DNA of 10,333 bases from positions 1 to 10,333 of the forward strand of contig CAYTUX010000017.1 in assembly GCA_964441455.1 (NCBI GenBank), in the 5' to 3' direction. Position numbers and translations under genes: made by a program. This DNA comes from JAQICX01 sp964441455 (lineage in GTDB: Bacteria; Verrucomicrobiota; Kiritimatiellia; JAQICX01). Below are positions 1-7,193 of the stretch, piece by piece. The notes beneath the pieces were generated by a model. The model had not been told where the DNA came from. It saw nothing but the letters and a program-made list of their open reading frames with translations, and did no database searches. Position 1 is the first letter of the stretch, and every line of letters begins with the position of its first letter.

Positions 1-6
1 GAAAAG

Positions 7-35
7 TTGACAAGTTAAAAATGGTCTTATAAATT
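7..35 (+). promoter_or_regulatory. Possible sigma70-type promoter for the yebC-lysS-parE-parC block
   Basis: A perfect -35 hexamer TTGACA lies at 7-12. The -10 is not clear: TATAAA at 28-33 is a 5/6 match but with a short 15-bp spacer, while TAAATT at 30-35 gives a 17-bp spacer but only a 4/6 match. The region is very AT-rich, so such matches also arise by chance. It would leave a leader of about 110 nt before yebC. No other good promoter was seen in 36-154, which holds no gene. Confidence 0.3.
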
Positions 36-154
36 ATTGATAATTATACAGTTATAAATGTCCAAAATAAAAAACGATCAAAAAAAACAAGAAAATGAAT
101 GGTTGTAGTACAAATTTATAAAATATTAAAAATATATAGTTAGGAGTTAGAATT

Positions 155-913
155 ATGAGTGGTCATAGTAAATGGAAAACAATACAGCATAAAAAAGGTG
201 CAGCTGATGCCAAACGCGGCAAGATTTTCAGTAAGATGAGTAAGGAAATCATGGTTGCAGCTCGAGCAGGAGGCAGTGATATTGAACAGAATGCAGCACT
301 TCGTAATATTGTTCAGAAGGCAAAAAGTGTTAATATGCCGGCTGACAATATTGAAAGAGCTATAAAAAAAGGTGCCGGAGAGCTTGACGGCGTAACTTTT
401 GAAGAGGTAGTTTATGAAGGTTATGCAGGTGGGGGAGTTGGTATTGTAGTTAAAGTTTTGACTGACAACAAAAACAGAGCTGCTTCTGAGATTCGTCATA
501 TTTTCACAAAGAACAATTCAAGTTTTGCATCTCAGGGATCTGTATCAAGAAATTTTGAGAGAAAAGGTCAGATTATTGTTGATGGTTCAATAGTTGATGA
601 AGATACTTTGATGAATTTGGTTCTTGAAGCGGGAGCGGAGGACATGGTTGCAGAAGGTGATAATTTTGAAATTCTTACAGATACAGATACTTTTGAAGAT
701 GTAACAGAAGCTCTGGAAGAAGCAAATATTCCAACTGTCAGTGCAGAAATCACAATGCTTCCGCTTTTGGAATCGCCGATTGAAGATCCTGCTGTTGCAA
801 GAGCAGTATATAGATTTGTTGAAATGTTGGAAGATAATGATGATGTTCAGGAAGTATATATGAACATGAGTGTCAGTGATGAGCTGATGGAAAAGATTGC
901 TGACGAAGAGTAA
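155..913 (+). CDS. yebC: YebC/TACO1-family protein (probable translation factor, formerly 'transcriptional regulator')
   Basis: 252 aa, the usual full length for the family. The N-terminus MSGHSKWKTIQHKKGAADAK is the near-invariant YebC signature, followed by the conserved KIFSKMSKEI and AARAGG segments, NMPADNIERAIKKG near residue 60-73 and YEGYAGGGVGIVV near 87-99; the C-terminus is acidic. Family members are cytosolic three-domain proteins. Older literature calls them DNA-binding regulators; mitochondrial TACO1 and more recent bacterial work point to a role on the ribosome, relieving stalls at proline-rich stretches. The ATG at 155 is preceded by AGGAG at 142-146 with an 8-nt spacing, so the start is secure. 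In many bacteria yebC neighbours ruvC; here it is followed by lysS across a 100-bp gap containing tandem repeats, so co-transcription with lysS is possible but not shown. Confidence 0.95.
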   Translation: MSGHSKWKTIQHKKGAADAKRGKIFSKMSKEIMVAARAGGSDIEQNAALRNIVQKAKSVNMPADNIERAIKKGAGELDGVTFEEVVYEGYAGGGVGIVVKVLTDNKNRAASEIRHIFTKNNSSFASQGSVSRNFERKGQIIVDGSIVDEDTLMNLVLEAGAEDMVAEGDNFEILTDTDTFEDVTEALEEANIPTVSAEITMLPLLESPIEDPAVARAVYRFVEMLEDNDDVQEVYMNMSVSDELMEKIADEE

Positions 914-930
914 TATGCAAATTCGGAAAA

Positions 931-990
931 TTCGTAGGGGAAGACCTGTGTGTCTGCCCTTTCGTATGGGAAGACCTGTGTGTCTGCCCT
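931..990 (+). repeat. Tandem pair of 30-bp palindromic intergenic repeats
   Basis: Two directly adjacent 30-bp units (931-960 and 961-990) differ at only one base (G at 937, T at 967). Each unit contains an imperfect hairpin: AGAC (942-945) pairs with GTCT (952-955) around a 6-nt loop, then an A-G mismatch (941/956), then GGG (938-940) pairs with CCC (957-959); the second unit folds the same way at 968-989. No T-run follows either hairpin, so they do not look like intrinsic terminators. The units sit between the yebC stop and the lysS ribosome-binding site. The motif resembles short GGGGCAGAC...GTCTGCCC-type palindromes that I recall as dispersed intergenic repeats in several phyla; that likeness is from memory. 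Confidence 0.9.
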
Positions 991-1013
991 GATAAATAAT
1001 TTAAGGGGAATTA

Positions 1014-2453
1014 ATGACAGAAAATAATGAGTATAGAAAACAACGTCTTGAGAATTTAGAAAAACTGAAAGATATGGGGTACAGACCTTTTGGACGAGTG
1101 TTCAAAAGAGATGGAAACCTTGCTGAGGTTAAAGCTGATTTCGAGGAGGGGAAAAAGGTTAAAGTTGCTGCACGTCTGTTGACAATTCGAAAGATGGGCA
1201 AGAGTATTTTTGCAGATCTTAGTGATGGAGTGGGGCGTTTTCAAATTTATGTCGGCAGAAACCAGATTGGAGAAGATGCATTTGCAGCATTTAAATTGTT
1301 GGACATAGGTGATCAGATCGGCGTCGATGGAGAACTTTTTGTTACCCGTATGGGTGAGCAGACAATTAAAGTTGCAACATGGGAATTATTGTCAAAATCA
1401 TTGTTGCCTCTACCTGAAAAATGGCATGGTTTGCAGGATGTTGAAGCCCGTTACAGACAACGCTATCTTGATTTGATTTCAAATTCAGAAGTCAGAGATG
1501 TTTTTAACAAGAGAATCAAGATAATTTCAGAGATCAGAAGTTATTTGAATGGACTGGGTTTTTACGAAGTTGAAACTCCAATGATTCAGAGTGAAGCCGG
1601 AGGGGCTGCCGCAAAGCCGTTTAAGACTCATTATAATGCTTTAGATGAAGATATGTTTTTACGTATTGCACCGGAACTTTATTTAAAAAGACTTTTAGTT
1701 GGTGGATTTGACAAAGTTTATGAATTAAACCGTAACTTTAGAAACGAAGGACTTGACAGAACTCATAATCCTGAATTTACAATGCTTGAAATTTATGAAG
1801 CATATTCAGATGTTGAAGGTATGAAGGAAATTATTCAGGGATTGATTATTCATGTTGCTGAAAAGGTTTTTGGAACATTGAATGTGGGAGAAGGTGAAAA
1901 TGCAATTGATTTTTCACTGCCATGGCGTGAGGTGACTTATCATGATCTTGTGAAGGAGAAGATGGGAGAGGACTGGTTTGAGCTTTCTCTTGATGAAGCA
2001 AAAGCAAAAGCTGATGCGGCTGGGCTATCTGTTGATCCTGCATGGGATATGCTTATGGTTACTCATGAAGTTTATGAAAAATTGATTGAGCATACATTAA
2101 TTCAACCAACCTTTGTTCGTCGTTTGCCGAAACAGTTGATTCCATTGGCAAAAGAGACTGAAGACAATCCAGATCTGGTTGATGTTTTTGAGCTTATTAT
2201 CAGAGGGCAGGAAGTTGCTCCGGCATATACAGAGCTGAATGATCCGCTGGTTCAGAGAGAGAGACTTCACGAACAGGCCGGTGAAGATTTGACAAAAATT
2301 GATGATGATTTTCTGACGGCACTTGAACATGGAATGCCACCCGCCGGTGGAATGGGAGTTGGAGTTGACCGACTGATAATGATTCTTTTGGGTGTTGATG
2401 CAATCAAAGATGTGATATTGTTTCCGCAGTTACGGTCTTTGAGTAAAGAGTAA
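1014..2453 (+). CDS. lysS: Lysyl-tRNA synthetase, class II
   Basis: 479 aa, slightly shorter than the usual 490-505. It charges tRNA-Lys with lysine in the cytosol at ATP cost. An N-terminal OB-fold anticodon-binding domain occupies about residues 48-130 (ARLLTIRKMGKSIFADLSDG), followed by the linker WHGLQDVEARYRQRYLDL at 137-154, the family hallmark. The class II catalytic core then shows motif 1 (GFYEVETPMI, 182-191), motif 2 (NFRNEGLDRTHNPEFTMLEI, 241-260) and motif 3 (GMGVGVDRLIMILLG, 446-460). The common GGAAARPF segment reads GGAAAKPF here, and the usual LFPxMRP tail reads LFPQLRS; both are mild variants. The ATG at 1014 has AGGGG at 1004-1008, 5 nt upstream. The parE start follows the stop by 22 bp, which suggests one transcript. 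No sign of truncation. Confidence 0.97.
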   Translation: MTENNEYRKQRLENLEKLKDMGYRPFGRVFKRDGNLAEVKADFEEGKKVKVAARLLTIRKMGKSIFADLSDGVGRFQIYVGRNQIGEDAFAAFKLLDIGDQIGVDGELFVTRMGEQTIKVATWELLSKSLLPLPEKWHGLQDVEARYRQRYLDLISNSEVRDVFNKRIKIISEIRSYLNGLGFYEVETPMIQSEAGGAAAKPFKTHYNALDEDMFLRIAPELYLKRLLVGGFDKVYELNRNFRNEGLDRTHNPEFTMLEIYEAYSDVEGMKEIIQGLIIHVAEKVFGTLNVGEGENAIDFSLPWREVTYHDLVKEKMGEDWFELSLDEAKAKADAAGLSVDPAWDMLMVTHEVYEKLIEHTLIQPTFVRRLPKQLIPLAKETEDNPDLVDVFELIIRGQEVAPAYTELNDPLVQRERLHEQAGEDLTKIDDDFLTALEHGMPPAGGMGVGVDRLIMILLGVDAIKDVILFPQLRSLSKE

Positions 2454-2475
2454 ATACAAGGAAGCTGGATTTAAT

Positions 2476-4299
2476 ATGGCAAAGAAAGCAGTTCAGTACA
2501 ATGAAGATACAGTTAAAACCCTGTCGTCGTTGGAACATATTCGTTTAAGATCAGGAATGTATATTGGGCGTACCGGCAATGGCAGTCAATATGAAGATGG
2601 TATTTACGTTTTGTTGAAAGAGGTTATTGATAATTCCATTGACGAATTTATTATGGGCAATGGTAAAGAGATTAAACTAATTGTCAAAGATAACGAAGTA
2701 AGTGTAAGAGACTATGGTCGTGGGATACCGCTGGGTAAAGTTGTTGAATGTGTTTCCAAGATTAATACCGGCGCCAAATATAATGATGATGTTTTTCAGT
2801 TTAGTGTTGGTTTAAACGGGGTTGGTACAAAAGCCGTAAATGCTTTGTCATCTCACTTTCTGGTGAAAAGTTATCGTGATGGAGAATTTGTTGAGGCATA
2901 CTTTGAAAAAGGAAAGCTCATAAAAGAAAATCGTGCCGAGCAGGAAAAACAGGTTCGCAATGGCACCTTTATATCATTCACCCCGGATCCGGAAATTTTC
3001 AAAAAATACTCTTTTGATTCAGGACATATTGAACGCAGACTGCGTTTCTATGCATATCTGAATGCAGGTTTAAAAATTATTTTCAATGGAGAAGTTTTCA
3101 AGTCAGATGATGGACTTCTTGAATTGATACGAGATGAGTCAGCATATCAGCAGCTGTATCAGCCAATCTCGTTCAAGAATGAGACTCTTGAATTAGCGTT
3201 CACTCACACTCACCAGTTTTCAGAGCAGTATTATTCATTTGTTAATGGTCAGTTTACTGTCGATGGAGGAACTCATTTAAGTGCTTTTAGAGAGGGGATT
3301 CTCAAAGGAATTAATGAGTACTCAAACAAAAAGTTTGAGGGTGATGATGTTCGTGAAGGTTTGCTTGGTGCAATTGCTGTTCGTCTTAAGGAGCCGATAT
3401 TTGAGTCTCAGACAAAGAACAAACTGGGTAATACTGAAATCAGAGCCGGTCTGGTTGCACAAATCAAGGATATTGTTGTTGATAGTCTGCACAGAAACAA
3501 ACAGGATGCCAAACGACTTTTTGAAAAAATTGAGGAAAACCAGAAATGTCGTAAAGAGCTGCAGTCGGTTAAGAAACTGGCAAGAGAACGATCCAAGTCT
3601 GTTTCAATTAGAATACCACAGTTGAAAGATTGTAAGCTGCATCTGAATTCGAAGCGCAACAATTCAGATGCGTCTATGATTTTTATAACAGAAGGGCAAT
3701 CTGCTGCCGGGTCAATGACAAGTTGCCGAAATCCAAATACACAGGCAATCTTTATGCTTAAAGGTAAGCCTTTGAATGTTAATGACTTGCCTAGAAGTGC
3801 AATTTACAAGAATGTTGAACTGTATAATCTTATGTGCAGTCTTAATATTGAAGAGACGATTGAAGAACTAAGATATCAGCATGTTATTCTGGCAACCGAT
3901 GCCGATGTGGATGGTCTGCATATCAGAAATCTTATGATAACATTCTTCTTAAGATTTTTTAAAGAGATTGTTATTAGAGGGCATCTGAAGATTCTCGAAA
4001 CGCCTTTATTTAGGGTTCGAAATAAAAAAGAGACAATTTATTGTTATTCAGAAGCAGAGAGAGATGAAGCACTTAAGAAGATTACAACAGGTGTTGAAGT
4101 TACCAGATTTAAAGGTTTGGGAGAAATTTCTCCAAAGGAATTTAAAGATTTTATCAGTATAGAGAATATAAAACTTACTTCTGTAGATGTTTCAGGAGAG
4201 ACATCTGTATCTGAACTGCTTGATTTTTACAGTGGTAAAAATACGCCGGAACGTAAGGCATATATCATGGAAAATTTGATTGCACCCGAAGATTTATAA
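2476..4299 (+). CDS. parE: DNA topoisomerase IV subunit B-type protein (ParE/GyrB family)
   Basis: 607 aa, the short form without the large C-terminal insert of proteobacterial GyrB. The GHKL ATPase shows EVIDNSIDE (catalytic Glu49, Mg-binding Asn53), VRDYGRGIP (Asp79, adenine contact) and the GLNGVGTKAVNALS lid motif (112-125); the transducer has the QTK loop Lys (312-314, FESQTKNKLGN). The TOPRIM domain has Glu406 in TEGQSAAGS and the metal-binding DADVDG (Asp475, 477, 479), and the C-terminus ends in the usual PERKAYI motif. EGQSA replaces the more common EGDSA. Paired with the ParC-like subunit 14 bp downstream it would form an A2B2 enzyme that passes one duplex through another using ATP. 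I call it ParE rather than GyrB because its partner lacks the gyrase box; gyrase genes would be expected elsewhere in the genome. AAGGAAG at 2458-2464 is the likely ribosome site, with an 11-nt spacing that is slightly long. Confidence 0.87.
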   Translation: MAKKAVQYNEDTVKTLSSLEHIRLRSGMYIGRTGNGSQYEDGIYVLLKEVIDNSIDEFIMGNGKEIKLIVKDNEVSVRDYGRGIPLGKVVECVSKINTGAKYNDDVFQFSVGLNGVGTKAVNALSSHFLVKSYRDGEFVEAYFEKGKLIKENRAEQEKQVRNGTFISFTPDPEIFKKYSFDSGHIERRLRFYAYLNAGLKIIFNGEVFKSDDGLLELIRDESAYQQLYQPISFKNETLELAFTHTHQFSEQYYSFVNGQFTVDGGTHLSAFREGILKGINEYSNKKFEGDDVREGLLGAIAVRLKEPIFESQTKNKLGNTEIRAGLVAQIKDIVVDSLHRNKQDAKRLFEKIEENQKCRKELQSVKKLARERSKSVSIRIPQLKDCKLHLNSKRNNSDASMIFITEGQSAAGSMTSCRNPNTQAIFMLKGKPLNVNDLPRSAIYKNVELYNLMCSLNIEETIEELRYQHVILATDADVDGLHIRNLMITFFLRFFKEIVIRGHLKILETPLFRVRNKKETIYCYSEAERDEALKKITTGVEVTRFKGLGEISPKEFKDFISIENIKLTSVDVSGETSVSELLDFYSGKNTPERKAYIMENLIAPEDL

Positions 4300-4313
4300 A
4301 ATTGTGAGGAATA

Positions 4314-6587
4314 ATGGACGATAAAGATAAAAAAAATATACCACAACAGGAGTTTTCATTTGTCAGCCCTGGAGATTCTGAATCCAGTGACAAAGAATCT
4401 TCTGATGATTTGAAAGCATCTGATTTGTCAAAAGATGAGCAGGTGGTTGATAAAAAAGAATTTGAAAAAGATATGCCTTTGGAAGCGGAAGAAGAAAAGG
4501 ACAAAGATGAGAATGTTCAAAAGGATTCAGAAAAAAACAAGGTTTCTGAGGATGATGATCTTTTAGACAGTCAACCTGTGCGTGAACCGAAGAAGCCGCA
4601 AAGCCGCGGTGAGATTGAGGTTGAGCATCTCCGCCGTGATAATAGTCTGCTCAAGCAGCTGATGGACGGTAATTTTATGGAGTATGCTTCGTATGTTATA
4701 TGTGACAGAGCAATTCCTAAGATTGAAGACGGTTTTAAACCAGTGCAACGTCGGATTATGCATGCACTTCATGAGAAAGATGATGGACGTTTTATAAAAG
4801 TTGCCAACATTGTTGGTCATACAATGCAGTATCATCCTCATGGAGACGCATCAATTGGTGCTGCTCTTGTTGCTCTTGCAAACAAACGTTATCTGATCGA
4901 CAGACAGGGAAATTTCGGTAATATTCTTACCGGCGACCCGGCTGCTGCTTCAAGGTATATTGAATGTCGCCTCACTGAACTTGCTCGAAATGAAATTTTC
5001 AACAAGCAGGTGACAATTTATACACCAAGTTATGATGGAAGAAATAAAGAACCTGTTACTTTGCCTTCTAAGCTTCCACTGCTTTTGATGCTTGGCACTG
5101 AAGGTATTGCGGTTGGTCTTTCCACACGAATTATGCCGCATAACTTTATTGAATTGCTGCGGGCACAGGTTGCGATTCTTAAAAAACGTTCATTTTCTAT
5201 TTTGCCTGATTTCATTCAAGGCGGCATAATGGATGCAACAGAATATAATGACGGCTCAGGCAAAATTAAGCTAAGAGCATTGATAGAGAAGTCAGGAACA
5301 AATACACTTGTTATTAAGGAGGTTCCTTATAGTACAACAACAGAGTCTATCATTCGTTCAATTGAAGATGGTATCAAAAAGAAGAAGATACCGGTAAAAT
5401 CGATCTATGATTATACATCTGAAAATGTTGAAATTGAATTACAGCTTGTTCAGGGAACCAACTCTGACAAAGCAATAAAAGCTCTTTATGCATTCACAAA
5501 TTGTGAAGTGCCTATCACAAGCAATATTATTGTTATTATTAACAATCATCCGACAGAAATTGGTGTAAAAGAGATTCTCAAAGAAAATACCCGGATGCTT
5601 GTTGATATTCTGGAGGCTGAATTAAAGCTGAAGGAGAAGAAACTTGAAGACACAATGCATGAAAAAACGCTCGTGCAGATTTTTGTTGAAAAGCGTATTT
5701 ATAAAAGAATTGAAGAGTGTAAGAGTCGGGAAGAGATTGATAATGCAATTTTAACAGGTTTTGAACCATACAAAAAACTATTATTAAGACCCATTGAAAA
5801 AGAAGATATCGAGATGTTGCTGGGGGTAAGAATTCGCAGAATTTCACTTTTTGATATTAATAAGAATCAGGAAGAGATTGAGGGAATAAAACTGGAACTT
5901 AAAGAGGTTCGTAAATTTTTAAGTGATATCACTAATTATGCAGTTAATTATCTTAAAGCTCTTATAAAGAAATATAGCAAAAACTATCCGAGAATGACGA
6001 AGACAACTGAAATCAAAGAAATTGACAGAGGTAAGTTGACAGCTAATGAGTTGAAAATATGCCACGATACAGAAAAGTATTATCTCGGTTCTGAAGTTGA
6101 AGGAGATGAACTTTTTACATGTTCATCTTTAGACAAAATCATAATGGTTTGGGATACTGGTAAATACATCGTGATGTCACCTCCTGAAAAGTATTTTGTT
6201 GATCAAAATCTTGTGTATAGTAATGTAAACAGCAGGGATAGAGAGATGCTTATTGTCTATACTTTGGATAAGTTTACATATATAAAACGCTTCACTTTTG
6301 GCGGAAGTATCTTGAATAAGAACTATCAGGTTATTCCGGAAGGTGGAGAAATCTTACTATGTACAGATGATATTCCTGAAGAAATCTACGTAAAGTATAG
6401 ACCAAAAAAGAATCAGAGAATCAATCAGCAGGTATTTACTACATCAGATATTCTTGTAAAGGGCGTTAAGAGCCGCGGAAATCAGCTGACAAGTAAATCT
6501 GTGGCAAGGATTTCCACAAGCAAACCCCGCTGGTGGAAAGATGATGAAGCTGGTTCCAAAGGAAATATTCTTGATTTGGAAATATAG
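4314..6587 (+). CDS. parC: DNA topoisomerase IV subunit A-type protein (ParC/GyrA family) with acidic N-terminal extension
   Basis: 757 aa. Residues 1 to about 100 are a charged low-complexity tail rich in Asp, Glu, Lys and Ser. The breakage-reunion core begins near 113 (LKQLMDGNFMEYASYVICDR), with IEDGFKPVQRRI at 137-148 and YHPHGDASIG at 173-182. The DNA-linking Tyr215 lies in AASRYIECRL; LSYDGRNKEPVTLP-type sequence (SYDGRNKEPVTLPSKLPLL) follows, then a long helical region (about 430-565). About 185 C-terminal residues form a reduced beta-pinwheel, ending near VKGVKSRGNQL instead of the QRRGGKG gyrase box, so relaxation and decatenation rather than negative supercoiling are expected. Core sequence resembles Bacteroidota/PVC ParC. 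The two positions matching E. coli GyrA Ser83 and Asp87 are Ala179 and Ala183. GAGGA at 4306-4310 gives a short 3-nt spacing to the ATG. It is last in the block and converges on the 151-aa gene, 17 bp away, with no clear terminator between. Confidence 0.88.
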   Translation: MDDKDKKNIPQQEFSFVSPGDSESSDKESSDDLKASDLSKDEQVVDKKEFEKDMPLEAEEEKDKDENVQKDSEKNKVSEDDDLLDSQPVREPKKPQSRGEIEVEHLRRDNSLLKQLMDGNFMEYASYVICDRAIPKIEDGFKPVQRRIMHALHEKDDGRFIKVANIVGHTMQYHPHGDASIGAALVALANKRYLIDRQGNFGNILTGDPAAASRYIECRLTELARNEIFNKQVTIYTPSYDGRNKEPVTLPSKLPLLLMLGTEGIAVGLSTRIMPHNFIELLRAQVAILKKRSFSILPDFIQGGIMDATEYNDGSGKIKLRALIEKSGTNTLVIKEVPYSTTTESIIRSIEDGIKKKKIPVKSIYDYTSENVEIELQLVQGTNSDKAIKALYAFTNCEVPITSNIIVIINNHPTEIGVKEILKENTRMLVDILEAELKLKEKKLEDTMHEKTLVQIFVEKRIYKRIEECKSREEIDNAILTGFEPYKKLLLRPIEKEDIEMLLGVRIRRISLFDINKNQEEIEGIKLELKEVRKFLSDITNYAVNYLKALIKKYSKNYPRMTKTTEIKEIDRGKLTANELKICHDTEKYYLGSEVEGDELFTCSSLDKIIMVWDTGKYIVMSPPEKYFVDQNLVYSNVNSRDREMLIVYTLDKFTYIKRFTFGGSILNKNYQVIPEGGEILLCTDDIPEEIYVKYRPKKNQRINQQVFTTSDILVKGVKSRGNQLTSKSVARISTSKPRWWKDDEAGSKGNILDLEI

Positions 6588-6604
6588 AAACAATGTTAAA
6601 ATTT

Positions 6605-7060
6605 CTAATTAAAATCAGTATAATTGAAAAGGAAGACTGCGAGGCTGACGATGTATGCTGAGAGTCCGACAATCAGGAAGCCTGTTGCGATATGATATAG
6701 TCTGGTTTTGGTGTCTCGGCGTTTGAGCATTTTATAAACTGTCTCATCAAATGAATCTGTTTTGTATGTTGTTACCCATCGTATTCTTAGCGGACCAAAG
6801 AATAGCAGCAGTGCGGAGATTAAGACAGATATTACTCCGACAAAAAGAGCAACTCTAGCCGGAAATCCGGATGCAGCAAGTCGGTGACCTGAAAAGCCGG
6901 TTATGGTGAGGCAGATTGTGATTAGACCTAATAGCAGTTGAGAGCGAATCTGAAGAATATTGAAAGAATCTTTTATGTTCCCTATTATGTTGTTTTTTTC
7001 AGGGTCGTTAGTTATCTCTTTTATATAATTAATCTCTTCTTCTGTTGTTAATCTTTTCAT
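6605..7060 (-). CDS. Small three-helix membrane protein of unknown function
   Basis: 151 aa; I do not recognise the family. The first 40 residues are charged and probably cytosolic (MKRLTTEEEINYIKEITNDP). Three hydrophobic segments follow: about 41-57 (QLLLGLITICLTITGF), 69-92 (RVALFVGVISVLISALLLFF) and 122-146 (IATGFLIVGLSAYIVSLAVF). The loop between the second and third is basic and polar (RIRWVTTYKTDSFDETVYKM), which suggests it faces the cytosol. AAGGAA at 7065-7070 precedes the ATG at 7060 by 4 nt and supports the start. It lies 133 bp downstream of the solute-binding protein gene on the same strand, so it may share that transcript, but it lacks the EAA loop and helix number of an ABC permease. 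Small SLATT or Pycsar-type membrane effectors have a loosely similar plan, but there is no motif here to support that. Confidence 0.75.
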   Translation of the reverse strand: MKRLTTEEEINYIKEITNDPEKNNIIGNIKDSFNILQIRSQLLLGLITICLTITGFSGHRLAASGFPARVALFVGVISVLISALLLFFGPLRIRWVTTYKTDSFDETVYKMLKRRDTKTRLYHIATGFLIVGLSAYIVSLAVFLFNYTDFN

Positions 7061-7077
7061 TATGTTCCTTTTATGGT

Positions 7078-7158
7078 CTAAGTAATTTGTGTTAAGAGAT
7101 AAGATTTAATTTTCACCATTTCAATCTTAAAATGATTACATATTTCTTTGATTTCCAT
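7078..7158 (-). other. Possible 26-codon small ORF or remnant between the binding-protein and membrane-protein genes
   Basis: On the - strand an ATG at 7158 opens 26 codons, MEIKEICNHFKIEMVKIKSY then LLTQIT, ending at TAG 7078-7080. The frame is open upstream for a further 17 codons without a standard start (reading LVRQKKELDI just before the Met). The composition looks protein-like and loosely recalls a helix-turn-helix segment (EICNHFKIEMVKIKSYL). There is no convincing ribosome-binding site, and at this length chance is a real explanation. Confidence 0.15.
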
Positions 7159-7193
7159 AATATCTAATTCTTTCTTTTGTCTAACTAAAATTA

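Noticed and set aside
58..108. A 16-codon ATG frame (MSKIKNDQKKQENEWL) upstream of yebC
   Set aside because: No ribosome-binding site, very short and made of AT-rich low-complexity codons; chance is the simpler explanation.
931..990. CRISPR-like or terminator reading of the tandem repeats
   Set aside because: The units abut with no spacer between them, only two copies exist, and no T-run follows either hairpin.
6588..6604. Bidirectional terminator between the convergent parC and membrane-protein genes
   Set aside because: The 17-bp gap has no GC-rich stem; any terminator would have to lie inside one of the coding regions.
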